In this document: positions 22,616 to 34,383 of the stretch, piece after piece
Layout: the number at the start of each line of letters is the position of its first letter
Numbering within the stretch: the stretch's first letter is position 1
Assembly (NCBI GenBank): GCA_963691655.1
Contig: OY829326.1
Location: forward strand, 150,926,998-150,990,997
Reading direction: 5' to 3'
Length of the DNA stretch: 64,000 bases
DNA from: Toxonevra muliebris
Taxonomy: Eukaryota > Arthropoda > Insecta > Diptera > Pallopteridae
Translations under genes and position numbers: made by a program
The notes under the pieces: model-generated
Told to the model about the DNA's origin: nothing
Seen by the model: only the letters and a program-made list of their open reading frames with translations
The model's database searches: none

Positions 22616-22650
22616 TTAACCCATGTATTCCTAATGGGTATATGCAGTAT
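22616..22650. repeat. Solo left end of TTAA-type (piggyBac-like) MITE family
   Basis: TTAACCCATGTATTCCTAAT followed by GGGTATATGC resembles the ends at 8276 (TTAACTCTTTCATAGCC) and 55860 (TTAACTCATTGAGTCCTAAT), each followed by a TGCATATACGC/GCGTATATGC-type block. No matching right end was located. Confidence 0.4.
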
Positions 22651-22887
22651 ACTTCAGAAAGTATTATTTTTGATTGAAAATTTATTAATTAATTCAAAAT
22701 CATATATGTCTGAAGTTCTTAAGCATATCAGTGTAATTTTATCGAAGGAAGCTTTTCAGTAAAGCCGTGATAAAAAAGAGCTTATTTAAAAACCCAAAAA
22801 TACCTCAAGGAAGAAAAGAAATACTGCTGAAAAATCATAAATGACTCGGCACAATAGAATCTGAGATTTTCAGCTGGCGTAAAGAGC

Positions 22888-23992
22888 CAGAGCTGTAAAA
22901 GATTGCAGTCATTTCGAACTGCATTCATTGAAGTCACTGGAAATGAATTACGTTTTCTGATTACAGTCTTTGATTTCATTTGAGACTTATGACTTTAAAA
23001 AATTAAGTCACCAGTCTTTTTGAAGTCAATGACTGCTCATTGATTATAGCAATCAATTTGAGACTTCAATGCAAATAAGTCACAATCACTCACATGACTT
23101 CACATTGTACTTGAAGTCGTAGTCATGACTTCAAATTGGTTTGAAGTCACAGTCATGACTTCAAATTGGTTTGAAGTCACAGTCATGACTTCAAATTGAT
23201 TTCAAGTCTTGCAATCATTTGAGACTTAACCTTCACTGAGTGAAGTCTGTTATTGAATGATAAAAAATGTACAGTATTTATAAGTAGTATAATTATTTAA
23301 TTAAACAAAAAAGCTCTTCATGATTTTAACGACAATAAGACAGTTGTGAAAAAACATATCATCTTAGACATACATACATATAAGTAACTACATACACAAA
23401 TAGAACATCGAATAACCAAGTTTTTATATTAGATACAAATTTAATTACAAATTTTTTGAAATAAATAAAAAAAATGTAAATTATTATAATTTATACTGGT
23501 ATTTCTAGTAAATTTCGAAAAATGTTGCTTGAGGCACAGCTTTGATTTCGATGATTTTTTATATTTGCAAACAAGAAAAATAATTCGTAACAAGTGTGAA
23601 CATGAAAATGTGTAAAATTCTGAAAAAATAACTTAAATGACTTCCAAGTTATTTCCACGAATTCAATTTATTTCGGTGAAGTCAATTGACTTCATTGAAA
23701 TAAATTGAAGTCAATTGACTTCAAATGACTTAAATTCACTTTAAATGACTTCAAAATGAATGACTTTAAGTCAATTAATATTTTGTTGAGATTAGGACTG
23801 CAAATAAGAGACTGATCATTCAAATTCACTTTAAATGACTTCAAAAATGAAGGATAAGCCATTGACTTTAATATGACTTATGACTTTAAAGTCTTAATTC
23901 CGCATTCATAAAAAGTCTGGATTATTGCAATCATTTTATTTAAAAGTGAGTTGACTTCAAACCTAAAAAGACTGCAATCTTTTACAGCTCTG
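22888..23992 (+). mobile_element. Non-autonomous hAT-type element, copy A
   Basis: The element is 1105 bp with near-identical inverted ends: CAGAGCTGTAAAAGATTGCA at the left and the same read inward from the right. It has no coding frame. It is packed with TGAAGTCA/TGACTTCA motifs in both orientations, which look like subterminal repeats. Three 30-bp tandem units lie at 23111-23200. The flanking 8-mers (TAAAGAGC and CTATACGC) do not match, unlike copy B, so the target duplication is lost or one flank was exchanged. Copy B lies inverted at 28641-29733. Confidence 0.85.
23111..23200. repeat. 30-bp tandem repeat, three units, inside hAT copy A
   Basis: Three consecutive 30-bp units each begin TTGAAGTC and contain AGTCATGACTTCAAATTG, with only a few substitutions. 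The corresponding part of copy B (about 29447-29510) has two units. Confidence 0.85.
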
Positions 23993-24860
23993 CTATACGC
24001 ATACAGTCAGTAATCATACAACATGAAAACGCTTTCAGTAGTGAGCCAGGATTAAAGAATTATGTTCAACAACCTCTCGAATTAGCAGTTAAGTTGCTAA
24101 ATCATGCGAAGTGTTGGGACTTTGGTTAATCAATGCAAAAAAGAATGTCGGATTGGAAAAAAACTGACCTCAAATTCTTGATCAGTGACTCAAAATCACC
24201 ATCGGGGTTTACAGTTGAACATTGCAATATTGTATCTACAATGCATTTCTATCTGGTTCTGTTTTTAGCTAACCACTTGAGTCCAATCCATGTCCCAAAT
24301 GGACCACACAGCTCCCTAATTGAGACTTAAAAAACTTTACTTTTATTTCGAAAATTTCTTATGAACTGATTTTTGATAAGAATAGCCAACGAAAATAATA
24401 AAAGAATGCAATTGCACACTTTAACTCAAAGAATCAAAATCTATTTTGTCAAGAAGGCAAAAATAAAGGTTGGGCGAAAGATAGTTACGGATGAAGGAGT
24501 TTGTAATCTGTCTACTAAATCAGAACTATGGAAATTGAAGATGTGGAACAAACCTTAATTTTTTGCCCCTTTAAAATTGTTTTTTCATTCATGGCTAATG
24601 TATGAAATGTTTATTGCTAAGAGGATGGTTTTAACCTCAAACCCTTATCCCCGCCCCTTCCCTCTTTATCTTTATTCAACAATCAATGAGAAAATTAGAA
24701 TGGGGCCAATTTGCTAATCTTGATCGACAATCGTTGGCTATTAAAGCACGAATGACTGATTTTAGTTTGCTTTTTGTGAATTTCGAATTGGTCGAAAATA
24801 ATCAGCTGAAGACTGCCAGCCGATTAAAATTTTCATAGTCTCAAATTTTTGATTGAAAAA
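23993..24860. other. Non-coding stretch
   Basis: No gene is recognised. A TTTTTTGCCCCTTTAAAATTG...TTCATTCATGGC...TGTATGA segment (about 24557-24610) resembles the interior of the small repeat at 33263-33405. Confidence 0.4.
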
Positions 24861-25027
24861 TTTATAAATGAATGTCTTTTTTGATAGTTTTTTAGGAGAC
24901 TGTGAAAATTAAATCTAGAGGTTAATTTTCAAAGTCATGACATAAGTTCATGTCAACTTCGTTATTCGAAATTATATATAAACAGGTGAACAATGAACAA
25001 ATGTAGTCATCACAACAACAATGTGTA

Positions 25028-26274
25028 CAGGGTGACAATTGTAAAGTGAGGCAAGTTTAATACTCTGCAGCAAGCTTTGCCATTTACCGTTACTTTAATT
25101 TAAAAAGCAAATTCATTCATCATTGGCTTTGCTTTTAATTTCATTTGAATTTTTGTTATTACATTTTGAAATTTCCATAAAAATGGACAAGGAAAATATT
25201 CGTCGTGAAATTATGAAATTTCATTTGGCAAATTATAGTAGCCGTCAAATTGCAAAGGCTATAAATTTGTCAAGTCGTACGGTAGACCGAGCTATTATTC
25301 GATATAATGAAACGGGGGGTTTTGGAGATAGAGACCGGGGAAAATTTTCAACAGTTGCCACTACTGGTTTAACAGAAAAACTTCGTAAACGAATCAAGCG
25401 AAATCCAAGGCGCTCAATGAGAAAAATCGCTAGGGAAGTGGGAGTAAACCGTGAAACAGTGCGAATCATTGCAAAATCAAAGCTTAATCTTAAGCCGTAC
25501 AAGCTCCGAAAAGCTCAAGATCTGACACAAAAAAAGAAAGATTTGCGACTGCAAAGATGCAAGGCGTTGCTACGCTTCTCCGTGTTAAAAAATGTTGAAA
25601 ATATCTTGTTTACAGATGAAAAAATTTTCACGGTTGAACAACATTTCAATGCGCAAAATGACCGAATGTGGCTAACATCATCATCGCAACAAAATAGGAC
25701 TGTTGGCCGAGTTCAAAAGCCAGCTTCCGTTATGGTATGGGCTGGAGTTTCCGCTAATGCCAGAACTCCTCTAATATTCGTTGAAGAGGGTGTTAAAATT
25801 GACCAGGTTGTTTATCGGAGCATTTTAAATGAACGTGTTCTTCCAGCAAGATTCTGCACCTTCCCACATGGCAAAATTAACGCAAACATGGATAAAAGAC
25901 AATTTTTCTTGATTCATAACATCTCAAGAATGGCCACCATACTCCCCAGACTTGAATCCAATGGACTACTCTATTTGAAGTATTTTAGAGAGTAAGGCTT
26001 GTGCATCTCAACACCACAGTTTGGAGTCGCTGCCAAATTCATTAGAGAAAGCCTGGACTGAAATTGATCAGGAAGTGATGCGGCGAACAGTCGTACGATT
26101 TCCGGATCGATTGAAGGCATGTGTGCAGGCTAAAGGAGGTTATATTGAATGAGGTGGGGTTCAAATGAATGCTTATATATTCAGCAATGTTAACATTTAA
26201 TTGTACTTAATGGAAGTACGTCCTTTTGAAAATAACTGCTGAAATGTGTGCGTCACTTTACGATTGTCACCCTG
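25028..26274 (+). mobile_element. DD37D (maT-like) Tc1/mariner element
   Basis: The element is 1247 bp between TA (25026-25027) and TA (26275-26276). The inverted ends are CAGGGTGACAATTGTAAAGT and CAGGGTGACAATCGTAAAGT. It is nearly full length, and its transposase remnant is described separately. It sits inside dispersed repeat R. Confidence 0.93.
25183..26152 (+). pseudogene. DD37D (maT-like) transposase, small deletion, frameshift and stops
   Basis: The start is taken at MDKENIRREIMKF, where family-like sequence begins; the 20 codons upstream look like leader. It has two helix-turn-helix units (SSRQIAKAINLSSRTVDRAI; SMRKIAREVGVNRETVRII), then ILFTDEKIFTVEQ (first Asp), PASVMVWAGVS, a small deletion and frameshift near 25840, then FQQDSAPSHMAKLTQTW (second Asp) and EWPPYSPDLNPMDYSI (third Asp), ending CVQAKGGYIE. 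I count 37 residues between the second and third Asp, which is the DD37D (maT) spacing. Two in-frame TGA stops lie in the C-terminal third (after KDNFS and after DYSI). All three Asp codons survive, so this is the least decayed transposase of the window, but it is inactive. Confidence 0.9.
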
Positions 26275-26350
26275 TATAGAGACGGGCAAATCAGACGGCC
26301 GTTTCGGAATCCTCCACATTTCCTCATCAGTGATCTTAGTGATTGTTCTT

Positions 26351-28119
26351 AATCTTTCTTTTTTATGTCTTTTTTATCAATAATCAGTTAGATTTATCAT
26401 TAAATATTTTATTCTGTTATTAATTAAAAAGCAACTTGATGAAATATGCACATAGAATAAATTATTTCGATATCATCAACTCAATTATTCAATTTTAAAT
26501 TGCTAGGATACAAATTTCCAGATAAAATATTTAAAATAAATGAATTTACTAATGAAAGTTTCCTAGTATTATATATGGTAAATTTTTAATGTGCCATAAC
26601 TTTGTGCATAGTTTTTATTATTTCTTTGAATACTTTATTTATTTATTTTTTTTATATTTATTTGTTTGTTTCACAGAATTTAAACCAATAAATCCAGAAG
26701 AAGGAATTTTTTTAAAATTACTTTTAATAATTGTTTTATGGTTTAGAATTACTTTACTTTGAAAAAATATCATTAAAAATGTTGGAAGAAAAGGTTTCGT
26801 ACTTACATTTATGAAGTAACAAAAGAATAATACTTTTCACTAAAAAAATAAGAAGAAAAATTTCATATACTCTTTTTTTTTTTTTTATTATCAATAAAAT
26901 TTTGTAAACATTTTTGTGCTCAAATGTTACAAAAGTTCATATTTCCTTGAATCAGGAGCAGTGTGCCACTGCTATAATTTTCAAAAGGAGAGGGGAAAGA
27001 GAGTTTCATTGCTCACCGTACTTATGAAATTTATAAATTCATTTTTACATTCAAGCATTATACATAAAAAAAAAACAGAAAATATTCACTTTGTAAGCAA
27101 AAATATTTAAAATATATACTGAAAAGTAATATTTATATACAAACAAACATACGGATGTGTGTATGTTTACATATAAGAGTGACTTACAAATCAGTTATCA
27201 CTGCCAAAGTTGCTGGTTCTGGTTGTTGTTTTTGTTATTGTTATTGTTGCTACTGCAACATTGGTGTCTTGCTCTCAAGTGGAAAATTTTCTGTAAATAG
27301 AAAAACAAAAAATGTTGAAAAAAAAATATATTTTAACTTATATTTTTTTCATTTATTTACACACACAAATATATATGTATATATATTAATATGTATAGAG
27401 TATGTATGTGTGTAGTTTACATTTATACATTTGTATGCATTCATTGAAGAACCAATTTTGTTGGAGTTTTTCTGTTTTTTTTCATCCGCACAAAATAAAA
27501 ATGGAAAAAAATATTGCATAAAAGCAAAATGAAACAAAATTTAAAAGCTTTTCACATATTTGCAGAGAATCATATGAGCAGAAATGAGTACCGCATATGG
27601 GTGCCTATAGCCCTTTTTTGTGTATGAATGTATGTATAGATAAATGCTGCATTTATCTATATGTGAGTTGAGTGTACCAACCAAGTAATTAAGAATTGCA
27701 TAATTTTTTTTGAACTTTTGTAAAAAATCATATACATTTGAATAATGAATATGAACAATTGCATTGAAGTTTAAATGGAAAATTTAATTTTTGCATAAAA
27801 TTGTTAGAGTAATAGATATTGATTTAATATCAGAAATATTTTGTGTGGTCAGGTTATTTGGTTCCTGTTTCTCAACGGGGTTTGACTAAATAATACCATA
27901 TAAGTTTTCCTACAACAACATCAGTAATTGGTATTTATATAAATGGTCAAATGAGATAGTTGAATAAAACCCATGAACTTCGTTAAAAGCAATGAACCGT
28001 TATTTCGTAGTTTAAGTACTTCATTTATTTTATTTCAGAATATAAATTTGATTGGTGTATTCTGTGACGCCTTACAACTGTGCTCGGCTCCTGCAATGGA
28101 CCAATTTGATAATACATAC
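26351..28119. other. AT-rich non-coding stretch with microsatellites
   Basis: No gene is recognised. Features are TTGTTATTGTTATTGTTGC (about 27230-27250), CA/TA runs (about 27358-27400) and TATGTATG runs (about 27620-27640). Confidence 0.45.
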
Positions 28120-28330
28120 ACGTAGTAGTGCCGATGTTGATGCTGTTGCTGATGCAGGACCAATGCTAGCCGGACATGTAGTACTGACTTTGACCCTGCT
28201 ATCAATGCAGTAACGATGTTGCTTATGTTAACCGGTCACGCTGGCCTTTTTGCCGATGTAGCGCCGATACAGTACCAATGCTAACCGTGGCACCGATGCT
28301 GACCGATAAAATCGATGGAAATTTTTTATC
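28120..28330. repeat. Degenerate GATGCTGAC/CCAATGCTAACC simple tract
   Basis: Variants of GATGTTGATGCTG, ACCAATGCTA(A/G)CC and GCCGATG recur irregularly over about 200 bp (for example GATGCTGTTGCTGATGCAGG and GCACCGATGCTGACCGAT). No exact period can be read. The tract is clearly more GC-rich than its surroundings. Confidence 0.6.
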
Positions 28331-28640
28331 GTAGTTATGACAGGCTCTTCAAGCAGCTTGGATGGAGTCAACCGACGTGGACAATAGTTGTGAACCCTGT
28401 CCGAAACTGAAATCTCAACACTTGTATACTAATCTCGTCCACATTGGAAGGTAACTGTCGGAAGCTTTTAACCGATCTCCTTTTATAGATTGATGGTACC
28501 TCCGGATTTATGATTTTTATGAAATTTTTTGGAGTTACTTGCAATAGAGGACAACTGGTATTAACCTGAAGTATCCGTTGTTCAAAGTTAGGTTAAGTCC
28601 GAGCAACCCTTGTCCAAAGTACATCCAATACCCACCCTAG

Positions 28641-29733
28641 CAGAGCTGTAAAAGATTGTAGTCTTTTTCGGTTTAAAGTCAACTGACTTCTAAAAAAAAT
28701 AATTGAAATAATCCAGTCTTTTTATGAATGCGGAATTAAGACTTTGAAGTCACAAGTCATATTGAAGTTAATGACTTATCCTTAATTTTTGAAGTCATTT
28801 TTTTGAAGTCATGAATGATCAGTCTCTTATTTGCAGTCCTTATCTCAACAAAATATTAATTGACTAGAAGTTATTCATTTTGAAGTCATTTAAAGTGAAT
28901 TTAAGTCATTTAAAGTCAATTGAAGTCATTTAAAGTCAACTGACTTCAATTTATTTCAATGAAGTCAATTGACTTCACCGAAATAAATTGAGTCCGTGGA
29001 AATAACTTGGAGTCATTTAAGTTATTTTTTCAGAATTTTACACATTTTCATGTTCACACTTGTTACGAACTATTTTTCTTGCTGCAAATATAAAAAATTA
29101 TCGAAATCAAAGCTGTGCCTCAAGCAACATTTTTCGAAATTTACTAGAAATACCAGTATAAATTATAATAATTTACATTTTTTTTATTTATTTCAAAAAA
29201 TTTGTAATTAAATTTGTATCTAATATAAAAACTTGGCTATTCGATGTTCTATTTGTGTATGTAGTTACTTATATGTATGTATGTCTAAGATGATATGTTT
29301 TTTCACAACTGTCTTATTGTCGTTAAAATCATGAAGAGCTTTTTTGTTTAATTAAATAATTATACTACTTATAAATACTGTACATTTTTTATCATTCAAT
29401 AACAGACTTCACTCAGTGAAGGTTAAGTCTCAAATGATTGCAAGACTTCAAACCAATTTGAAGTCATGACTGTGACTTCAAACCAATTTGAAGTCATGAC
29501 TACGACTTCAAGCACAATGTGAAGTCATGTGAGTGATTGTGACTAATTTGCATTGAAGTCTCAAATTGATTGCTATAATCAATGAGCAGTCGTTGACTTC
29601 AAAAAGACTGGTGACTTAGTTTTTAAAGTCATAAGTCTCAAATGAAATCAAAGACTGTAATCAGAAAACGTAATTCATTTCCAGTGACTTCAATGAATGC
29701 AGTTCGAAATGACTGCAATTTTTTACAGCTCTG
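28641..29733 (-). mobile_element. Non-autonomous hAT-type element, copy B
   Basis: The element is 1093 bp flanked by a perfect 8-bp duplication CACCCTAG (28633-28640 and 29734-29741), diagnostic of hAT-type insertion. The ends are CAGAGCTGTAAAAGATTG and, from the right, CAGAGCTGTAAAAAATTGCA, matching the CA-NG start of hAT ends. It is highly similar to copy A at 22888-23992 but inverted, has no coding capacity, and carries dozens of TGAAGTCA/TGACTTCA motifs. Confidence 0.93.
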
Positions 29734-30084
29734 CACCCTAGTAGTTCGTTGGTACCCTAGTAGTACTTCTTCTGTCATCATAGTTGTTGTTGTTGTTTGT
29801 GTGATTTTCAAGCAGAACCATTTTTTTAAGATTTGACACCAAGCCATTTTGTTGTGGATGAAATTTAGAGCTGCAAATTTCATTTTCACAAACTTTTGCA
29901 AAAATATTTCCGAGGCTAGAAGATGGCACAAAAACTAAAATTACTTTCTACTGGAGTTGACCAGATTTCTAAAAGTGTTTAAATGTTTTAGAGAACTTTT
30001 GACTGTATAGGCAATTAAGGCAAACTTCTCAGCAGGCAAAAATTTATTTACCAAATTTAAAGCATATATTACAGAAAATCTGGA

Positions 30085-31105
30085 TACAAAAGTAACTTAC
30101 TAACTGAGTCAATAATAGACTTATTGACCGAATCACAGGCACAATCATTGACTAACTCATGAAATTATTGACTGACTAGCTGATTGTTTTACTTACCAAC
30201 TCTCTGATTGAGTTTGAACAACTTGACTTTGGCTTGTTCCATGTTACCTGGCTTAGGTTAGGTTAGGTTGGAGTGGCAGCCTTCTGCTTGAAAGGAAGGA
30301 CTGTTTCTTCCTCCTCCTCAGAGCCGCTTCTAGTTACCTGGAGCTTCTGCTAGTTACCTGGCTTACTAGTTGACTCATTTATAGACTAGTTATCTTACTG
30401 ACTCATTGCTTAACTCAGTAGCTGATGTATTGATTAGCTTTTTTGTATTGATTTTGTATCAACTCACTCACTGGCCTTTTCGTTAGTTAATTGACTCACT
30501 AATAGACTCGCTAACTCATTCACATATAAATTCATTGATTGTATTTTTTTACAGACTTAATTGTTACAAAAACACTCTCACAGACTAATTCATAGATTGA
30601 CTCGTCTGACTGATTTATTGACTGACTCAGTGGCTGATTTAGCCCTGACACTCTTACTGATAGTTTTACTGGCTGACTAACCTTCTACCAACTCAAATAC
30701 CGTTTCTTTTATTGCTTCACTGGCTCAAATAATGACTCACTGACTGTCTTGCTGATAGACTGAGTTGCTGACTGACTTATTAAATGACTCATTGACTAAC
30801 TGAATCACTGACTGTCTGTCTCATTAGTTAACTTGGTAAGCTACTAAATGAATATATCACTACCTCATTTACTGATTACCTCGTTGACTGCTGGACTCAT
30901 TAAATGACTTACTGGCCGACATATTGACTAACTCACTAAGTGATTCATTTACAGAATTATGGCTGTCTTCTTCTCTGATTGAGCTCTGACTAATTCCCTG
31001 ATAGACTCACATACTGATTCACTGACTTGTTCTCTGACTTATGGTGGGGAAACTAACTCCTGGCTGTCTCTCTGGCTACTGACCAATTCCGACCGAACTA
31101 ATTCA
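30085..31105. repeat. Degenerate ACTGACTCATTGACT simple tract
   Basis: About 1 kb is made of scrambled variants of ACTGACTCA, TTGACTAACTCA and GATTCACTGACT with no fixed period. TGACTCA itself occurs at least six times. A LINE 3' fragment (30255-30335) lies inside the tract and another LINE fragment borders it at 31146. Confidence 0.75.
30255..30335 (-). pseudogene. LINE 3'-end fragment, internally deleted
   Basis: GGTTAGGTTGGAGTGGCAGC...TCTGCTTGAAAG, followed by GACTGTTTCTTCCTCCTCC, is the reverse complement of two separate parts of the fragment at 31146-31645: its extreme 3' end and its GGAGGAGGAAGAAACAGTC segment. The intervening ~200 bp is absent. Confidence 0.8.
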
Positions 31106-31145
31106 CTAACTACCACCCATTTTAGGTGTCCCTCTTACGTCTATT

Positions 31146-31645
31146 AAATTAGCCATTAAGCAAAACTACCTTGAGGAAGCAAAAAGATCCTGGGTAGCGG
31201 AGCATACCTGGCTAACATGGACCACTATGGAAAATAGACGAACTAGACAGCTACTCAACCTTAGCAGAAACTCCATCAGCATTACGACTTCGGTGCTCAC
31301 GGGACACTGCATAAGTAGGACTGCTGCAAGAGTAGGACTGCCATTCAATGACTTCTGTCGGGGCTGCGGCTCTGAGGAGGAGGAAGAAACAGTCCTCCAT
31401 TTCATGTGCGAATGCCCATCCCTGGCCAGGAGGAGACTAAAACTCCTGGGCTTACCTTTCTTCACTAGTCTGTCCGAGCTATCATCCATAAATATTAAGG
31501 GCATAGCCAGATTCATAATGGAATCCTCATGGTTCTCCAATCCGTAAATGGGGGAGTCGCGCCGTACTGTGGTATCACAATGAGCCAAAATGTGCTTAAG
31601 TGTGCTTTCAAGCAGAAGGCTGCCACTCCAACCTAACCTAACCTA
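31146..31645 (+). pseudogene. LINE ORF2 C-terminal fragment (after RNase H) with zinc-knuckle
   Basis: The continuous frame begins KQNYLEEAKRSWVAE and continues through RQLLNLSRNSISITTSVLTG, HCISRTAARVGLPFNDFCRG and CGSEEEEETVLHFMCECPSL to SSWFSNP and a stop near 31547. The CxxC...H....C arrangement and the VLTGH block are those found at the C-terminus of I/LOA/R1-type LINE polyproteins. The 3' non-coding end finishes CCAACCTAACCTAACCTACC. Reverse transcriptase and endonuclease are absent, so it is a 5'-truncated copy. It probably belongs to the same clade as the RNase H relic at 15275-15625. Confidence 0.85.
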
Positions 31646-31649
31646 CCAC

Positions 31650-33260
31650 CCATTTTAAATTACTAGATTTAGAAGCATTATACTAAATTAAAACATGAGA
31701 CAAACTCTGTACATAGTCGTAAGTTATACAATGAAGCAGTTGCTAGTACCAGAACAACTTTAAAAAATAAATAAAAAGTACCATGCCTCTGAACACGGAT
31801 TGGTACCTAGATTGGCTGTAGATATCCTTATTTTAAGGATAACTTAAACAAACTTGCGAAGGTGATGAACAGGAAATACGGTCCAAAGAAAGTATTGGAG
31901 AGTTTTTGAAGACGAGTAGCTCATTTTTGATACTCATTTTCATTTTGTGACCTCCGCTATGGGGCGCCACTGAACATTTTTTTTATTTTCAGTAATTAAA
32001 TTTTACGTATTACCTAAATACTTACAAATCAGGCAATTCACAAATAGATTGCCAATCAATAGATAAAAAAAAAAAAATAATTCCAATTATAAGTAATAAA
32101 ATATTATTATTATTTTTGTTTGTTTTTTTTTTGGTATTACTCGTGGTCATTTTATGTAAGTAGTCAAAGAAGTAGTAAAACAAACTTTACAAAATTGGTA
32201 ATAATATTATTGTTAATTGTCTGATTTACGCTTTTGATGATTCTACTGAATTTTTACGATTTAAATAAAAACAAAAAGTAGCAAAACCCCAATACACAAA
32301 CAAAACTAATAATACAAAGTGCTGACTTCATATGTTTTTTTGTGTTTTTGGTCTGTAAATGTCAACACACTCAAACTAAAAACTCAACTGAAATAAAATG
32401 GAAAAAAAATCAAAGCTTATACTCTTGTATATACTCTTCTTTTTTTTCCTGTCTCTTCAATTGTATAGATTGGCACGATATATTTTCCATGTCATAAACT
32501 CTACCACAAATGTCACTTTGCATCATGATATGACTCTGATCATCATAATATGCTGGATGACTTGCTAGCTAGGGTTTGTTGGTGGGATGGCAAGATATGC
32601 TAGTAAACAAAGTGTAAATATACATAGATAAGACAAATATGAGGTCAAAATAATATACATACATAAAAGCTGAAAGACAGAAAATGAAAACTAGCTGGAA
32701 AAACAAAATAAACACACACACGAGCAAAAACGCAAAAACGCAAAACAAATTCAAGTAGAAGAAAGAAAAAGAAAAGGCAATATTAAAAATGGTAAAGCCA
32801 AAAAAAAAATCAAATAAGGAAAAAATATATAAATGCCAAAAAGTTAGATATACCCACACACATATGAGCTTATTTTTACTGTGTTGATTTGTTTTTGTTT
32901 GTTATCCTTTTAGCCAAAAATATTAAGCAAAAAAAAAAACCGAAAAAAGTCGCAACTCATTGAAAATTTGTTGTTCTAGTAGCGTTAAATTTTGTGGCTT
33001 ATATTTCTAGAGAGAAAAGAAAAGAAGAAAAGGACTAAGATTATAATTTGCTATATTTTATGCCAAATAGAAAGAAAAAGTATACAAACAAACACCATAT
33101 AACCTCAACTTTCAAGTAGATAAGAACAATTACACAATTTCTGCGGCGAAATGAAAATTTTTGGATAGAAAATGTAAAATACCAAGACAAACAGAAAAGA
33201 AAAACTGAAATTGGTTTTTTTGTTTTTCTGAGGGAATTTATTTAAATACATTTATGTGTG
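31650..33260. other. AT-rich non-coding stretch
   Basis: No gene is recognised. A-rich, AAAGAAAAAG-like sequence occurs around 32700-33030. Confidence 0.45.
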
Positions 33261-33262
33261 TA

Positions 33263-33405
33263 CTAGCGAATCCAGAGATTTCTCAAAGGGGGACTTTTAA
33301 TTTTTTCGCCCCTTCAAAATTTGCTTTTGATTCATGACCAACGATCAAAATGTATGAGATTTTTTAGGATTAAAGCTCTCTCCTGTAGGGCCCGCTAGTG
33401 AGTAT
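33263..33405. repeat. Small MITE-like repeat with ACTAGCG ends
   Basis: The left end ACTAGCGAATCC and right end, read inward, ACTAGCGGGCCC form a short imperfect inverted repeat around about 140 bp. The interior resembles 24557-24610. No target duplication was established. Confidence 0.35.
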
Positions 33406-33852
33406 ATTAATATATGTATTTGTATGTTGTTGTATATATTTATATGTGTGCATGTATGCGTTAGTTTATATTACCAAATAACCTAGAATATTATTATGAC
33501 ATGTTGTCATTGTCACAACAGCAAAGTCATTTTCTACTATCGTATAGTATCAACAACATCAGCGTGTATTTGAAAGTAATACTAAAACATTGTAAATTTT
33601 TTTTCACTCTTTTCGCTGTGATTTTGTGAGCTCTTGCTTTATGAGGTGGCATTAAAATGAAGTGTGTTTTGTGAAAAAAAAACAAGCTTGATAAAATCTA
33701 GCAAAAATATTATGAATGCATATCAATTTTCATTTGGTGTCATTTTTATGGATATTTTCAACAGTTTTTTGTTACAAAACTTTAGACTCTATGGTGCCAA
33801 AAGATAAAGAAATAAATTAAAAAATTATCAGATTACAGTACATATATATATA

Positions 33853-33925
33853 TATGCTGTGGCTCAATGGTTAGTGAAGTATAGTACTGCTTGCTAGGTT
33901 AATAGCCCAGGCACCCTAATTTCCT
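33853..33925 (+). repeat. tRNA-like sequence (possible SINE head)
   Basis: GCTGTGGCTCAATGGTTAGT looks like a tRNA 5' end with an A box (TGGCTCAATGG). GGTTAATAGCC about 45 bases downstream is a poor B box. It follows a TATATA run. The body beyond is not recognised. A functional tRNA is unlikely. Confidence 0.4.
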
Positions 33926-34072
33926 GAGAATAGAAAGTGCTTCAATAAAAATTATGCAGTTTATAACCTGACCATAGCAAAATAAAAAATGTTTGTAGAA
34001 AATGGCATGAACCGTTCTAAAGAGCAGAAAATACTGGTTTTTTAATCTTGAGAGGTATATTTATTTATAATT

Positions 34073-34383
34073 GACAGGCTGAGAGGAAAGGCGGGCTAAA
34101 ATTTATATAAGAGCAAAAGTGAAATAACTTAGTGTGTCAGTGCAAGAATGGCATAAGTAATACGGTATAGAGTGAAAAAGAAACGCCTTAAAAGTAAGAG
34201 CAAAAATGGTATAACAATTATTTCAGAGCAAGAACAGCATAGTTTTTTTATTCCGTTTTCGCTTTGAACATATTTCGTTTCACTTTTGCTCTGAACATAT
34301 CTCGTTTTGCTTTTGCTCTTAAGTAAAATTATTCCACTTTTTTCTGAACGTAGAAGTTATACCACTTTTCTTCTCAACCTCTC
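34073..34383 (+). mobile_element. MITE with GA(C/G)AGGCTGAGAGG ends, copy 2
   Basis: This 311-bp element is flanked by an exact AATT duplication (34069-34072 and 34384-34387). The ends are GACAGGCTGAGAGGAAA and, from the right, GAGAGGTTGAGAAGAAA. Two 27-bp internal units end in CGTTTCAC or CGTTTTGC. It is collinear with copies 1 and 3. GAGCAAAAGTGAAA on the left half is complementary to TTTCACTTTTGCTC on the right, so most of the element could fold on itself. Confidence 0.88.

Larger units (their letters stand above)
24880..26350. repeat. Dispersed repeat R, copy 2, split by a DD37D transposon
   Basis: The left part (about 24880-25025) has AGGAGACTGTGAAAATTAAATC and a CATGACATAAGTTCATGTC block. 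The right part (about 26277-26350) has GGGCAAATCAGACGGCC, TTTCGG and TCTTAGTGATTGTTCTTA. The same two parts are contiguous at 18106-18330, so this copy was interrupted by the insertion at 25028-26274. Confidence 0.5.

Noticed and set aside
23100..23230. CRISPR-like array of 30-bp repeats
   Set aside because: The units are directly adjacent without spacers and lie within a hAT-type element of a eukaryotic genome.
30255..30268. TTAGG-like repeats (also at 31630 and 21010), suggesting interstitial insect telomere sequence
   Set aside because: Only two or three units are present, and at 30255 and 31630 they coincide with the 3' end of a LINE; flies generally lack TTAGG telomeres.
30085..31105. 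Developmental enhancer with AP-1 sites
   Set aside because: The TGACTCA heptamers are what the simple tract is made of; sequence alone gives no evidence of regulation.
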